64,000 nucleotides of DNA from Lachnospiraceae bacterium. GTDB taxonomy: Bacteria; Bacillota; Clostridia; Lachnospirales; Lachnospiraceae. The stretch lies in NCBI GenBank assembly GCA_024694965.1, contig JAILJC010000212.1, positions 1-64,000 of the forward strand. Reading direction: 5' to 3'. The first letter of the stretch is position 1, and each line of letters opens with the position of its first letter. Under the pieces are notes generated by a model, which had not been told where the DNA came from, searched no databases, and was given only the letters and a program-made list of their open reading frames with translations. The translations under genes and the position numbers were made by a program. Shown one piece after another: positions 56,088 to 64,000 of the stretch.

Positions 56088-57281
56088 ATGATCGAAGAAG
56101 CGCTTAAAAACATAATAAAAGAATATCCAACCCCTCTGTTTCTGTTTGATGCGGATGAATTAAGAAGCAGGGCGTTTAAGATTAAGGAAATACTTAATGC
56201 AAACGGAAATAAAACAGGACTTTGCTATTCCATAAAGGCAAATCCGTTCTTAATCCCGCAGCTTACGGATGTGGTGGATAAGTTCGAGGTATGTTCGCCT
56301 GGAGAGCTTTCAATCTGCATGTCATACAATGTAAAGTCGGAAATGATCATCTATTCGGGAGTGCATAAGGAAGAGGAAGATATAACCGAGGCAGTAAAAT
56401 TCGGAGTAGGTATACTTACGGCAGAGTCTGTACGGCATTACGGATTGATCGATAAGGTAGCCAAAAAGCTTGAAAAAAAGGTAAATATAATTCTTAGGTT
56501 ATCGTCAAAAAGCCAGTTTGGCATGTCGATCGATGATATCCGGCAAATTCTTAAGGAAAATGCAGGCAATAAATACGTAAATATCGAAGGTCTCCACTAT
56601 TTTGCGGGAACACAGCGTGTAAAGCTTAAGCACCAGAGGGAAGAACTTATGATGCTTAAGGATGTTTTTTCCGGGTTACGGGAGGAATTCGGCATGGAAT
56701 TACGTTTGTTCGAATACGGCCCGGGCCTTGCATTTCCTTATTTTACGGACGAAGACAGGAGCGATACGCTTAAACCCCTTAAGGAGCTCGCCGATGATCT
56801 TTATACGGCAGCAGGCTTCAGCTCCCTTACCGTTGAAATGGGGCGTTTCCTGGCAAGCAGCTGCGGATACTATCTAACAGGGGTGTGTGATGTTAAAAGA
56901 TCGCATGACAATATCTGGTGCATCCTTGACGGAGGGATTAATCACCTTAATTACCTCGGACAAATGATGGGAATGAAAACACCTGTTATAATAACACTTC
57001 CGAATAAGGACAGCACTGAATTAAATAACACCTTTGGATTGGCGGAAAATCAGACCTTGTGTGGATCCTTGTGCACGACCAACGATGTTATTTTAAGAAG
57101 TTTTAAAGACAGGCGCCTTGAGAGCGGAGACGTCCTTGTATTTTGCAATACAGGTGCTTATACCATAACCGAAGGACTGAATCTTTTCTTAAGCAGGAAC
57201 ATGCCGGTTGTCCTTATTAAAAGAGATGGTATAATATCAAAGGTAAGGGATGTTACCCCGACCTGGAAACTTAATTCCTAG
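56088..57281 (+). CDS. Fold-type III PLP decarboxylase (LysA/ODC superfamily), cluster 2
   Basis: A 397-residue PLP enzyme of the diaminopimelate/ornithine decarboxylase group. The PLP Lys is in CYSIKANP; other family points are CSPGELSICMS, EGLHYFAGTQR (HxGSQ position), EMGRFLASSCGYYL (phosphate/R motif), the active-site Cys in LCGSLCTTND and NTGAYTITEGLNLF. The dltA-like gene is 31 bases upstream and the carrier protein gene 14 bases downstream. In butirosin biosynthesis the related BtrK decarboxylates glutamate bound to carrier BtrI; a similar on-carrier decarboxylation is inferred here. It is not likely to be the housekeeping LysA, given this company. Confidence 0.85.
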   Translation: MIEEALKNIIKEYPTPLFLFDADELRSRAFKIKEILNANGNKTGLCYSIKANPFLIPQLTDVVDKFEVCSPGELSICMSYNVKSEMIIYSGVHKEEEDITEAVKFGVGILTAESVRHYGLIDKVAKKLEKKVNIILRLSSKSQFGMSIDDIRQILKENAGNKYVNIEGLHYFAGTQRVKLKHQREELMMLKDVFSGLREEFGMELRLFEYGPGLAFPYFTDEDRSDTLKPLKELADDLYTAAGFSSLTVEMGRFLASSCGYYLTGVCDVKRSHDNIWCILDGGINHLNYLGQMMGMKTPVIITLPNKDSTELNNTFGLAENQTLCGSLCTTNDVILRSFKDRRLESGDVLVFCNTGAYTITEGLNLFLSRNMPVVLIKRDGIISKVRDVTPTWKLNS

Positions 57282-57295
57282 GAGGAATACGTATT

Positions 57296-57517
57296 ATGGA
57301 AGAATTACTGGAATTACTTAAAGATGTAAGGGACGATGTTGATTTTGAGAATGCGCAGGATCTTATAGACGGTAAGATATTGAGCTCTTTTGATATAATA
57401 CAGATCATAAGCGTGATCGATGAGGAGTATGACGTTGCAGTTCCTGCAACGGAGATAATCCCTGCTAACTTCAACAGCGCAAAGGCCATCTATGATATGA
57501 TACAGAGGCTTAAATAG
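57296..57517 (+). CDS. DltC-like acyl carrier protein, cluster 2
   Basis: A 73-residue carrier protein with the phosphopantetheine site in KILSSFDIIQII (probably Ser31, aligned with the Ser of DltC LDSF). AGGAGG precedes the ATG. It should receive the aminoacyl group from the adenylating enzyme encoded two genes upstream and present it to the MBOAT encoded on the other strand. It differs from the cluster 1 carrier (DSL type), so the two systems may use different acyl groups. Confidence 0.88.
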   Translation: MEELLELLKDVRDDVDFENAQDLIDGKILSSFDIIQIISVIDEEYDVAVPATEIIPANFNSAKAIYDMIQRLK

Positions 57518-57526
57518 GAACAGGAT

Positions 57527-58447
57527 CTAAAGCAGGCCCCTTGATCTTAGAAGATCCACGAGCTTTTCGGTATAGACGGTACGTCCCTTAGAGGACATAT
57601 GGCTCATATCCTCATAAAAATCGGGTTCGTGGTTGTCAAAATCGATATCATGCGCATATACGCATTCCACATCATATTCATTCATAAGATCGACAAAGTA
57701 TTTGTGGTATTCAACATATACCGGATCGTCCTCGAGCCTGTAATAATGGGGACTTTCGAGGAATATAAAGGGCTGTGAATCCCTTTTGCATTTTTCGATC
57801 ACTTCACGGACCGCATCAGCCTGTGCATCGATAAGAACGGAATCACTTATATCAAACTGTTCGTTTTCTAAAAATTCCTTTCCGGAACTCTTTGTATCAT
57901 CGGTTTTTGCACCTTTATAATACCTGGTCGAATAAAAACGTTCGGTCACCGGATAAGTTATAAGGTCATCCATTCCCGAGGTAACGAAGTATTCATACAT
58001 CACCGGAAGGCCTGCATTTCCCTCGTTTTTGAGCTTACCCCACAAAGCCCTCTTTCCATCAAACGACAGATCCCAGATAACCCTAGAGTCGGAAAGCTTT
58101 ACTTCCTCTGTGAGCATCAGGGGATCAAGTTCAAACACCATAAGTCCGTAACCGGCTTTCGAGCGTTTCTTTATCTCATCATACTGAATGGAGGTTGCGG
58201 CATACTGATTTCCTCCATAGGAAATGATGAAGGCTCTGTCATTTACGGCTTCATCCAGAGTATGGATGTTAAGGTTGCTCCTGAAGGTGGAAGAACCTAT
58301 AAACAAAAGGTCGAGGTCACCTTCCTTTATGGCCGCCCTTATCCCTCTGTTTCCGATAGGGATCTCACACGAATATACATTTTTAAAGGCTACGGCAGCG
58401 GTTATAACGATAAGTGCCGTAAGCAGGGATATCACAGTTTTTTTCAT
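57527..58447 (-). CDS. SGNH-hydrolase-like anchored protein (DltD position), cluster 2
   Basis: An N-terminal signal-anchor (about residues 3-22) followed by an extracellular SGNH-type domain: block I LLFIGSSTFRSNL (Ser) and block V YEDMSHMSSKG (Asp/His). The ATG at 58447 with GGGGTG upstream is preferred over a TTG 15 bases earlier. It ends 9 bases from the convergent carrier-protein gene and starts 54 bases after the MBOAT. DltD in D-alanylation does the final transfer to the polymer; the same role is inferred here. Confidence 0.83.
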   Translation of the reverse strand: MKKTVISLLTALIVITAAVAFKNVYSCEIPIGNRGIRAAIKEGDLDLLFIGSSTFRSNLNIHTLDEAVNDRAFIISYGGNQYAATSIQYDEIKKRSKAGYGLMVFELDPLMLTEEVKLSDSRVIWDLSFDGKRALWGKLKNEGNAGLPVMYEYFVTSGMDDLITYPVTERFYSTRYYKGAKTDDTKSSGKEFLENEQFDISDSVLIDAQADAVREVIEKCKRDSQPFIFLESPHYYRLEDDPVYVEYHKYFVDLMNEYDVECVYAHDIDFDNHEPDFYEDMSHMSSKGRTVYTEKLVDLLRSRGLL

Positions 58448-58501
58448 AAAACACCCCGACAAACAACTTATTTGTGCATGTTAATGCGGTTTTTCCCGGT
58501 A

Positions 58502-59929
58502 TCAGAATGCCTGGTACATGAAATTTGACTGACCCGCGACCCCAAACAGGGCCATTACAACGAGCATTCCCGTAGCATACAGGTATCTGTGCCGGGAAAA
58601 GGCGTTTTCATTTTTTTCTTTTAACAGTTCAACAATGAACAGTACCGTCATCAGCACGGTGAGTATGATAACGGAGGCCGCAGCCTGATTTCCGTTCCCA
58701 AAGGGTGTAAGTGAAGCCATTATTGAACCGCCGTTTATCTTTGTTGTTGTGAAGATACGCTTATATATCATAAACGCATCGGAAAGACTGTGTGCCCTAA
58801 ACATCACTTCGCCGAGCAGCACGATTAAGAAAGTCCGTATTGTCGTAAATATCTTTATAAACACGTTATCATCATTCCAGTGTATCGCTTTTTTGAGTTT
58901 CTTCATATATGACATTGAACAAACGGAGAAAAGCATGATGATCGCAAAATAAACACCCCAGCCGATATATACATCTTCAGCTCCGTGCCAGATACCGGTG
59001 ATTATCCATACAAGGATAAGAGGAAATACCGTACGGAGGTTACCCTTTTTGGCTTTGGGAAAGATCTTTCCGAGGAACTTGGAAGCTTTTCTGTTCCAGC
59101 CTGATGTTACGGCCGGCATCATAAGGTGCTCTTTGAACCATTCGTTAAGGGAGATATGCCATCTTCTCCAGTATTCCTGAATATTCCTTGAAAAATACGG
59201 GCGCTTGAAGTTTTCGGTAAGCTTTATACCGAGCATGTAGGAAATACCGCAGACTATATCCATATAACCCGAAAAATCGGCATAAAGCTCGATCGCATAG
59301 AAAAACACTGCGATAATTAAGGTAAGTCCCGCATAATTTCCGGGTGAAGAAAATACGGTATCTACATAATAGGTAAGCCGGCCGGCTATTACGAGCTTTT
59401 TGAAAAGACCCTTTATTACCCTGTAACCGCCTGATTTTATATTGTTAAGATCAAAAGCGTGAGGAGATAAAAGCTGATCCTTCATGTTACCGTATGTACC
59501 GATGGGGCCCTGTGTTATCTGGGGAAAGTAGGAGATAAAAAGGGCATAATGCAGCAGGTTTTTCTCCGGTTCGATCTTTTTTCCCATACAGTCATGCGCA
59601 TATCCCAGTGTCATAAATGTGTAAAAGGAAATGCCCAGAGGCACGATCAGCGAATGTATATTGAAATAAATGCTGTACCTGAAAACGATAAGTATACCGA
59701 GGTTTATGATAAGAGTCAGTATCCACCGGACCTTTGAGGGTTTAAGCATCAGGTACCAGGTGGAGACAATGGATACTGCTATAAACACTATATAAACGGG
59801 GCGGACCCAGGCATAGAAAACAATACTGCCAAGAAGCAGCACCATCCATTGGTATTCCGGTTTCACCCTGTAATAAACAATGAGCAGAATGATTATAAAT
59901 ATAAGGAAAGAAATTGAAATAAGGCTCAT
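58502..59929 (-). CDS. MBOAT-family acyltransferase with C-terminal FxYxxF motif, cluster 2
   Basis: A 475-residue polytopic O-acyltransferase (DltB/AlgI-like). Family His residues are in RRWHISLNEWFKEHL and ITGIWHGAED. After a last membrane helix (LYATGMLVVMALFGVAG) the protein ends exactly in NFMYQAF, i.e. the FxYxxF motif that in DltX carries the acyl group and that also ends many AlgI-type MBOATs. So the acceptor segment that is a separate microprotein in cluster 1 is fused here. AAGGA precedes the ATG, and a consensus-like promoter lies upstream. Confidence 0.93.
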   Translation of the reverse strand: MSLISISFLIFIIILLIVYYRVKPEYQWMVLLLGSIVFYAWVRPVYIVFIAVSIVSTWYLMLKPSKVRWILTLIINLGILIVFRYSIYFNIHSLIVPLGISFYTFMTLGYAHDCMGKKIEPEKNLLHYALFISYFPQITQGPIGTYGNMKDQLLSPHAFDLNNIKSGGYRVIKGLFKKLVIAGRLTYYVDTVFSSPGNYAGLTLIIAVFFYAIELYADFSGYMDIVCGISYMLGIKLTENFKRPYFSRNIQEYWRRWHISLNEWFKEHLMMPAVTSGWNRKASKFLGKIFPKAKKGNLRTVFPLILVWIITGIWHGAEDVYIGWGVYFAIIMLFSVCSMSYMKKLKKAIHWNDDNVFIKIFTTIRTFLIVLLGEVMFRAHSLSDAFMIYKRIFTTTKINGGSIMASLTPFGNGNQAAASVIILTVLMTVLFIVELLKEKNENAFSRHRYLYATGMLVVMALFGVAGQSNFMYQAF

Positions 59930-59958
59930 TTTTGGATTCCTTAAGCTTTAATAACTCG

Positions 59959-59988
59959 ATTATAGTGTTAAGGATGTACAGGTGTCAA
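59959..59988 (-). promoter_or_regulatory. Sigma-A promoter of MBOAT/SGNH operon, cluster 2
   Basis: On the minus strand TTGACA (59988-59983), 18-base spacer, TATAAT (59964-59959); start near 59952, about 23 bases before the MBOAT ATG. Confidence 0.85.
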
Positions 59989-59997
59989 ATATTGCGC

Positions 59998-60026
59998 TTG
60001 CACATAAGATGCATATTTTATAAAAT
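59998..60026 (+). promoter_or_regulatory. Sigma-A promoter of YfhO/GT2 operon
   Basis: TTGCAC (59998-60003), 17-base spacer, TAAAAT (60021-60026). Its -35 lies only 9 bases from the -35 of the divergent MBOAT promoter, so the two may be controlled together. Confidence 0.75.
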
Positions 60027-60065
60027 TGGGAAGAAGACTTAAGCATAAGGTGGGCTTTAAGGATT

Positions 60066-62651
60066 ATGCGGGAATTCTTATATAAAAAAAGAAATATATT
60101 GTGCCCGTTACTGGCATTTTTGATCCCTGTTGCCGTAATGGTATTTATCTGCATTCTGTCAGGCTTTTATCCCTTCGGGGATACATCCATCCTGATGGCA
60201 GATATGAGATATCAGTTCGTGGATTATTTCGGGTACATGAAGAAGATATTCTTTTCGAACGATACCCTGTTTTACAGCTTTTCAAAGACGCTTGGCGGCG
60301 ATATGGCGGGGCTTGAGGCCTATTACTGCAATAACCCGTTTCTTCTGTTTCTCCTGTTTTTACCCAACAATATGCTCCCCGGCGGAATACTTGTAATGAT
60401 GATAGTAATGCTCGGTCTTATCGGGCTTTGCTTTAATATCTTCCTTACAGAGGTATACGGCAGCAGGTATACAACCCTTGTTTTTTCAACAGCTTATGCA
60501 TTCATGGGCTATCTTATGGGGTATTTCAACTGCGTTCATTATTTCTTTAATGTGATGATGCTTCCTCTTGTAATGCTTGGTATATACAGGATCATAAAAA
60601 GCGGAAAGATAAGCATTCTTTATATCATTTCGCAGGCTCTTTCCGTTTTTTCCAGTTATTATATAGGATATATGATATGCATCTTTTCGGTATGCTTCTT
60701 TATATATGAGTATTTCACGCTTTATACCGACATAAAGAGCGTGAAGAATATAAAAAAGCATTTAAAGCCCGTATGGATCTTCATATCTACCTCAATACTT
60801 GCCGCAATGTTATCGGCGGTCAGCCTCCTTTGCTCCGTGATATCTTTAAGGGAACAGAGCAGCAGGAAGCATATTCCGATATCACTTAAGGGAAATTTCA
60901 ATATAATAGACTTTTTCTCCGGCTTCTATTCAAATGTATTTAACGGAAACGTATCCGATGACGGCCTGCCGCTTATTTATTCCGGTGCCATTGCCCTAAT
61001 ATTCATAATGATCTTCTATCTTGCCGGATCGATAACAAAAAGGGAGAAGTTTATATCTGCAGGGGTATTTGTTTTTCTGATCCTGGGGTTTTATGTGGAT
61101 ATCCTTAATGTAGCATGGCACGGGTTCTCATACCCGATAGGCTTTCCATACAGGAATTCATTTCTTCTTAGTTTTTGGGTGTTATTTTTAGCTTACAAGT
61201 GTTTCCTGAAACCCGGTGAAATAAAGGCAAAGCAGGTGATCATACCGTTATTCATATGTGTTATTTATTCGTTGTACGCTGCTGTTATTTTAAGAAGCAA
61301 AATAGGATTACGGCCGATATATATTACCTGTTTTTATGTGGCTTTCATATATCTTCTTATATATATATACAAAAAAACGTCATTTAAAAAATATGTAATG
61401 CCTATGTTTTTGATGCTGGCTTTGGTAGATGCATCTTATAATGCATATGTTTCGGTCAATGCATATTTTCCGGAGAAAGAAGAAGATAAAAGCATAAGCA
61501 TCGGAGCATACAGGGACTTTGTTGATGAGACATCCGCCATCGTGGATCACATTAATAATGAAGACAGTGGGTTTTACCGTATTGAGAAGCTTTACAGGCG
61601 CAGCAATAACGATGCGATGCTCATAGGATACAACGGAATGTCGCACTTTTCCTCGTGTGAAGCTGAGCAGACCATGAGGTTTATGGGTACGCTTGGCTTC
61701 AGGGATAACGGAAACTGGGCATTTTACGGCGAAGGAAGCTCTGCATTTGCCGATTGTTTGTTGGGTATGAAATACCTGCTGTCCCAGTACAACGAAACAC
61801 CAAAGCCGTATGAGCCTTTCTACAGATATAACGAAAAATTTGTATTCCTTAATCCCTATGCGCTTCCGTTATGCTTTACGATGCAGAAAAGCTGCACTGA
61901 TCTAAAACCTGAAGGATATGACAAATTTTCCTATCAAAATGCACTGGCGGGAAGTTTTGGATATGAAGGAGACGATATTTATACTAAGGTGGAAGATGTG
62001 GAGGTTACCCTTGATAACCTGAACAGGGAGGGAAATACATATACGGTTATTGATGATAATAAAGAAGCCTGCATTCGATTAAGCTTTATCAACAATAGCA
62101 CGGATTTCATCTATATGTATTATGATGCAGACGCTCTTCAGGAAGCAGATATAGTAGTAAACGGCCTTTTAAAACAGCCTTATTTTACATCATACGGATG
62201 GAGCATAAGGGAGCTGGGCTATTATCCTGAGGGAGAGTCCGTAGAGGTACTTATATATCCCGGGCAAGATGAGATAACCCTTAACGGATTTGAATTCTAT
62301 TATGAAAACAAAGCTGCCATCGCCGATTGGTATGAGTGTGCAACAAAAGACAAATGTGAGCTTACAAAGGTAACATCTTCGCATCTTACCGGAAAAGCTT
62401 CTTCATCCGGAGATAAAATGCTTGTTTTTTCGTTCCCTTATGATAATACATGGCAGGTATTCGTTGACGGAAAGAAAGTCGAGAATAAAAAAGCAATAGA
62501 CGGCCTTCTGGCAGTCGATCTTGAAAAAGGAGATCACAGTGTTGAACTTAAATATACGCCCCGCGGTTTTGTGATCGGCCTTCCCGTAAGTATAGCCGGT
62601 ATCATTTCTTTATTTATAATAGTGTTTTATAAAAAACGCCGGGGTTGTTGA
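60066..62651 (+). CDS. YfhO-family GT-C membrane protein
   Basis: An 861-residue polytopic protein of the YfhO family: about 12-14 membrane helices in the first 430 residues, an early outer loop with SILMADMRYQFVDYFGYMKK, and a large extracellular C-terminal domain before a last helix and basic tail. In Bacillus and Listeria YfhO proteins move a sugar from undecaprenyl phosphate to lipoteichoic acid or related polymers. It is followed after 55 bases by a GtrB/CsbB-type glycosyltransferase, the expected partner that makes the lipid-linked sugar. The sugar and polymer here are unknown. Confidence 0.9.
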   Translation: MREFLYKKRNILCPLLAFLIPVAVMVFICILSGFYPFGDTSILMADMRYQFVDYFGYMKKIFFSNDTLFYSFSKTLGGDMAGLEAYYCNNPFLLFLLFLPNNMLPGGILVMMIVMLGLIGLCFNIFLTEVYGSRYTTLVFSTAYAFMGYLMGYFNCVHYFFNVMMLPLVMLGIYRIIKSGKISILYIISQALSVFSSYYIGYMICIFSVCFFIYEYFTLYTDIKSVKNIKKHLKPVWIFISTSILAAMLSAVSLLCSVISLREQSSRKHIPISLKGNFNIIDFFSGFYSNVFNGNVSDDGLPLIYSGAIALIFIMIFYLAGSITKREKFISAGVFVFLILGFYVDILNVAWHGFSYPIGFPYRNSFLLSFWVLFLAYKCFLKPGEIKAKQVIIPLFICVIYSLYAAVILRSKIGLRPIYITCFYVAFIYLLIYIYKKTSFKKYVMPMFLMLALVDASYNAYVSVNAYFPEKEEDKSISIGAYRDFVDETSAIVDHINNEDSGFYRIEKLYRRSNNDAMLIGYNGMSHFSSCEAEQTMRFMGTLGFRDNGNWAFYGEGSSAFADCLLGMKYLLSQYNETPKPYEPFYRYNEKFVFLNPYALPLCFTMQKSCTDLKPEGYDKFSYQNALAGSFGYEGDDIYTKVEDVEVTLDNLNREGNTYTVIDDNKEACIRLSFINNSTDFIYMYYDADALQEADIVVNGLLKQPYFTSYGWSIRELGYYPEGESVEVLIYPGQDEITLNGFEFYYENKAAIADWYECATKDKCELTKVTSSHLTGKASSSGDKMLVFSFPYDNTWQVFVDGKKVENKKAIDGLLAVDLEKGDHSVELKYTPRGFVIGLPVSIAGIISLFIIVFYKKRRGC

Positions 62652-62706
62652 TTCTTAACTAAAATGCTATTATATGTTTGTTATCTTTTTCCTAGCGGAG
62701 GTTGAA

Positions 62707-63651
62707 ATGGAAGATTACAAATTATCGGTGGTAGTCCCCGTATATAATGAAGAAAACGGAATAAAACCTTTTCTTGAAAGGACAGAAAAGGTTATAGATG
62801 ACTTGGGCTGCGATTATGAGATCATCTTCAGCCTGGATCCGTCAACAGACGATACTTATAATGTAATAAAAGGAGAAATGAAGCGTAATCCGCATATAAA
62901 GCTCATTACCATGAGCCGCAGGTTCAGGCAGGCAGCCGCAACAATGGCAGGAGTGCTTAACTGTACAGGCGATATCTGCGTGGTCATAGATGTGGATCTT
63001 CAGGACCCGCCGGAAGTCATCACCGAGCTTGTCGCAAAGTGGAAGGAAGGTTATGACGTGGTATATGCCCAGCGTATAGACAGGCAGGGCGAGACAAAGT
63101 TAAGAAAGCTTATCGATATGACCGCATACAGGGTTATCAATTTCCTGTCGGATGTTGAAATACCAGTAGATACTTCCGATTTCCGCCTTATAAACAGGAG
63201 GGTTATTGAAGAGATCCGCAAGATGCCCGAAACAAACATGTTCTTCCGCGGAATGGTATCTTATGTCGGATTTAAACAGGCTGCGGTCCGCTTTCACCGT
63301 GAAGCAAGGGAGGCTGATGACAGTAAATACAACCGCTTCTTTGGTGAATTCAGGATGGGCTTCCACGGGATATTCTGTTTTTCGAGCAAGCCGCTTGAAT
63401 ATGTTACCTTCCTTGGCGGTTTCATGACAGCATTCGGAGTGTTCCTTTCCGTTATATGGTTTTTACAGAACGCATTTTGTACCCGCGCTAAAAAAGCGGT
63501 ATCGGGAGTTACGGCGCTTATCTGGTTTATCGGAGGCCTTAACGTTTTCGTATCGGGACTGCTTGGAGAATACATTACAAGGATTTATGACGACGTAAAA
63601 GGAAGGCAGCGTTTCATCATTGATGAGTTCGATGAAAACAAGGGCGAATGA
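62707..63651 (+). CDS. GtrB/CsbB-type family 2 glycosyltransferase
   Basis: A 314-residue polyprenyl-phosphate sugar transferase. The GT-A domain begins LSVVVPVYNEENGI, with the donor-binding DVDLQDPPEVI and a later DTSDFRLINRRVI. Two C-terminal membrane helices (about residues 228-250 and 265-288) and a basic end RIYDDVKGRQRFII are typical of GtrB, CsbB and DPM1-like enzymes. The ATG at 62707 follows GGAGG. No GtcA-type flippase gene is seen beside it. Last gene before a clear terminator. Confidence 0.93.
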   Translation: MEDYKLSVVVPVYNEENGIKPFLERTEKVIDDLGCDYEIIFSLDPSTDDTYNVIKGEMKRNPHIKLITMSRRFRQAAATMAGVLNCTGDICVVIDVDLQDPPEVITELVAKWKEGYDVVYAQRIDRQGETKLRKLIDMTAYRVINFLSDVEIPVDTSDFRLINRRVIEEIRKMPETNMFFRGMVSYVGFKQAAVRFHREAREADDSKYNRFFGEFRMGFHGIFCFSSKPLEYVTFLGGFMTAFGVFLSVIWFLQNAFCTRAKKAVSGVTALIWFIGGLNVFVSGLLGEYITRIYDDVKGRQRFIIDEFDENKGE

Positions 63652-63699
63652 GATCGTTTTCTTCTATATAAAATAGAAGCAATGACAGGATAAAATGTT

Positions 63700-63730
63700 A
63701 AGGACGGATTAATACTATCCGTCCTTTTTT
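63700..63730 (+). terminator. Terminator after glycosyltransferase gene
   Basis: A 10-bp stem (63700-63709 with 63717-63726) followed by a run of T; ends the YfhO/GT2 operon. Confidence 0.92.
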
Positions 63731-63734
63731 ATAC

Positions 63735-63795
63735 TACTAAATATAGAGAAAAACCATGGAAAAAATCATATATATTGTACCCGGGATATTTAGTA
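63735..63795. repeat. Spaced 10-bp inverted repeat upstream of edge promoter
   Basis: TACTAAATAT (63735-63744) and ATATTTAGTA (63786-63795) are perfect inverted repeats 41 bases apart, ending 20 bases before the -35 at 63816. They could bind a regulator or be part of an AT-rich upstream element. Confidence 0.45.
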
Positions 63796-63815
63796 AAAAA
63801 ATTAAGAAAAAGCCC

Positions 63816-63844
63816 TTGACTTAAGCATTTAGGCATGTTAATAT
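63816..63844 (+). promoter_or_regulatory. Strong promoter at right edge
   Basis: TTGACT (63816-63821), 17-base spacer, TAATAT (63839-63844), with A-rich sequence directly upstream like an UP element. No coding start follows within the window, so it drives a leader of at least 150 bases, possibly of an rRNA operon. Confidence 0.75.
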
Positions 63845-64000
63845 TGTTAAGCTGTCGCTGTTAAAGGCAGTAAGTACCTTGAAAATCTAATAGTATAAAC
63901 CATCCCTGAAATTCGTCATAAGGGAGGACCATCGAAGATGGTGGATTCCTTATGACATTTCCAAAACATTTTTCAGAACTAACCCTAAAGTAAATTTAGG
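63845..64000 (+). other. Untranslated leader, possibly of an rRNA operon, with long hairpin
   Basis: About 150 bases without a credible start codon follow the edge promoter. CCTTGAAAATCTAATAG (about 63877-63893) resembles the CTTGAAAACT stretches of Firmicutes rRNA leaders and spacers. A long hairpin (GTCATAAGG 63915-63923 with CCTTATGAC 63948-63956, and inner ACCATC/GATGGT 63928-63942) follows. The mature 16S start is not in the window, so the identity is inference. Confidence 0.4.

Noticed and set aside
56088-57281. Housekeeping diaminopimelate decarboxylase LysA
   Set aside because: It lacks the usual lysine-gene neighbours, and the motif details (HYFAGTQ, CSPGEL) differ; its place between adenylating enzyme and carrier is better explained by carrier-bound chemistry. 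Not fully excluded.
54515-57517. A standard dlt operon for D-alanylation
   Set aside because: There is a PLP decarboxylase in the unit, the MBOAT and SGNH genes are on the other strand, and the carrier and pocket motifs differ from classic DltC and DltA.
63754-63822. A 22-codon reading frame (MEKIIYIVPGIF...) near the right edge
   Set aside because: It has no ribosome-binding site, a Lys-rich low-complexity end, and overlaps the inverted repeat and the -35 of a strong promoter.

Overview
The window is a chromosomal segment centred on the replication origin of a low-to-moderate GC, Gram-positive (monoderm) bacterium of the Clostridia, most likely family Lachnospiraceae. The evidence is the conserved origin order (mnmE, jag, yidC, yidD, rnpA, rpmH on the minus strand; dnaA, dnaN, yaaA, recF, gyrB, gyrA on the plus strand), a DUF3881-type protein, a TSCPD-domain protein, a two-subunit class I fumarase, Shine-Dalgarno-led genes and sigma-A-type promoters. 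The species call is inference. No CRISPR array, insertion sequence or intact prophage was found.

Layout. 1-8.1 kb: the end of a large secreted Big_2 protein, Ddl, an AraC regulator divergent from a MATE transporter that overlaps a GH113-like glycosidase, and a small membrane-protein/XRE pair. 8.3-20.2 kb: a tight minus-strand run of nine genes (proS, ackA, cca, PEGA protein, esterase, polytopic GT-C-like protein, GH9-like lipoprotein, alpha/beta hydrolase, membrane-anchored Mur-ligase-like protein) behind one good promoter. 20.3-27.3 kb: pseudouridine synthase, two D,D-carboxypeptidases, an acyltransferase-3 protein, a TSCPD protein, TrmB, a DEDD exonuclease and a small Cys/His protein. 27.3-31.4 kb: envelope acylation cluster 1. 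31.6-32.5 kb: an XRE-membrane regulator beside tRNA-Arg. 32.5-43.6 kb: DUF3881, DUF4446, parB, parA, two perfect parS sites, rsmG, mnmG, mnmE, jag, yidC, yidD, rnpA, rpmH. 43.6-52.5 kb: oriC and the dnaA-gyrA block. 52.6-54.5 kb: fumarase and tRNA-Ser. 54.5-63.7 kb: envelope acylation cluster 2 followed by a YfhO/GT2 glycosylation pair. The right edge holds a strong promoter and structured leader that may belong to an rRNA operon.

The most interesting content is the pair of Dlt-like systems. Cluster 1 encodes an SGNH (DltD-position) protein, an acyl carrier protein, an MBOAT (DltB-like) and a 40-residue membrane microprotein missed by ordinary gene calling; its C-terminus resembles the DltX acyl-acceptor motif. 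Cluster 2 encodes an amino-acid adenylating enzyme (DltA-like), a LysA-fold PLP decarboxylase and a DltC-like carrier protein on the plus strand, and facing them an SGNH protein and an MBOAT whose own C-terminus ends in the FxYxxF motif. A decarboxylase between the loading enzyme and the carrier suggests that a carrier-bound amino acid is decarboxylated before transfer to a surface polymer. This would be a variant of teichoic-acid D-alanylation that I do not know to be described. The adjacent YfhO and GtrB/CsbB-type genes suggest the same surface polymer may also be glycosylated.
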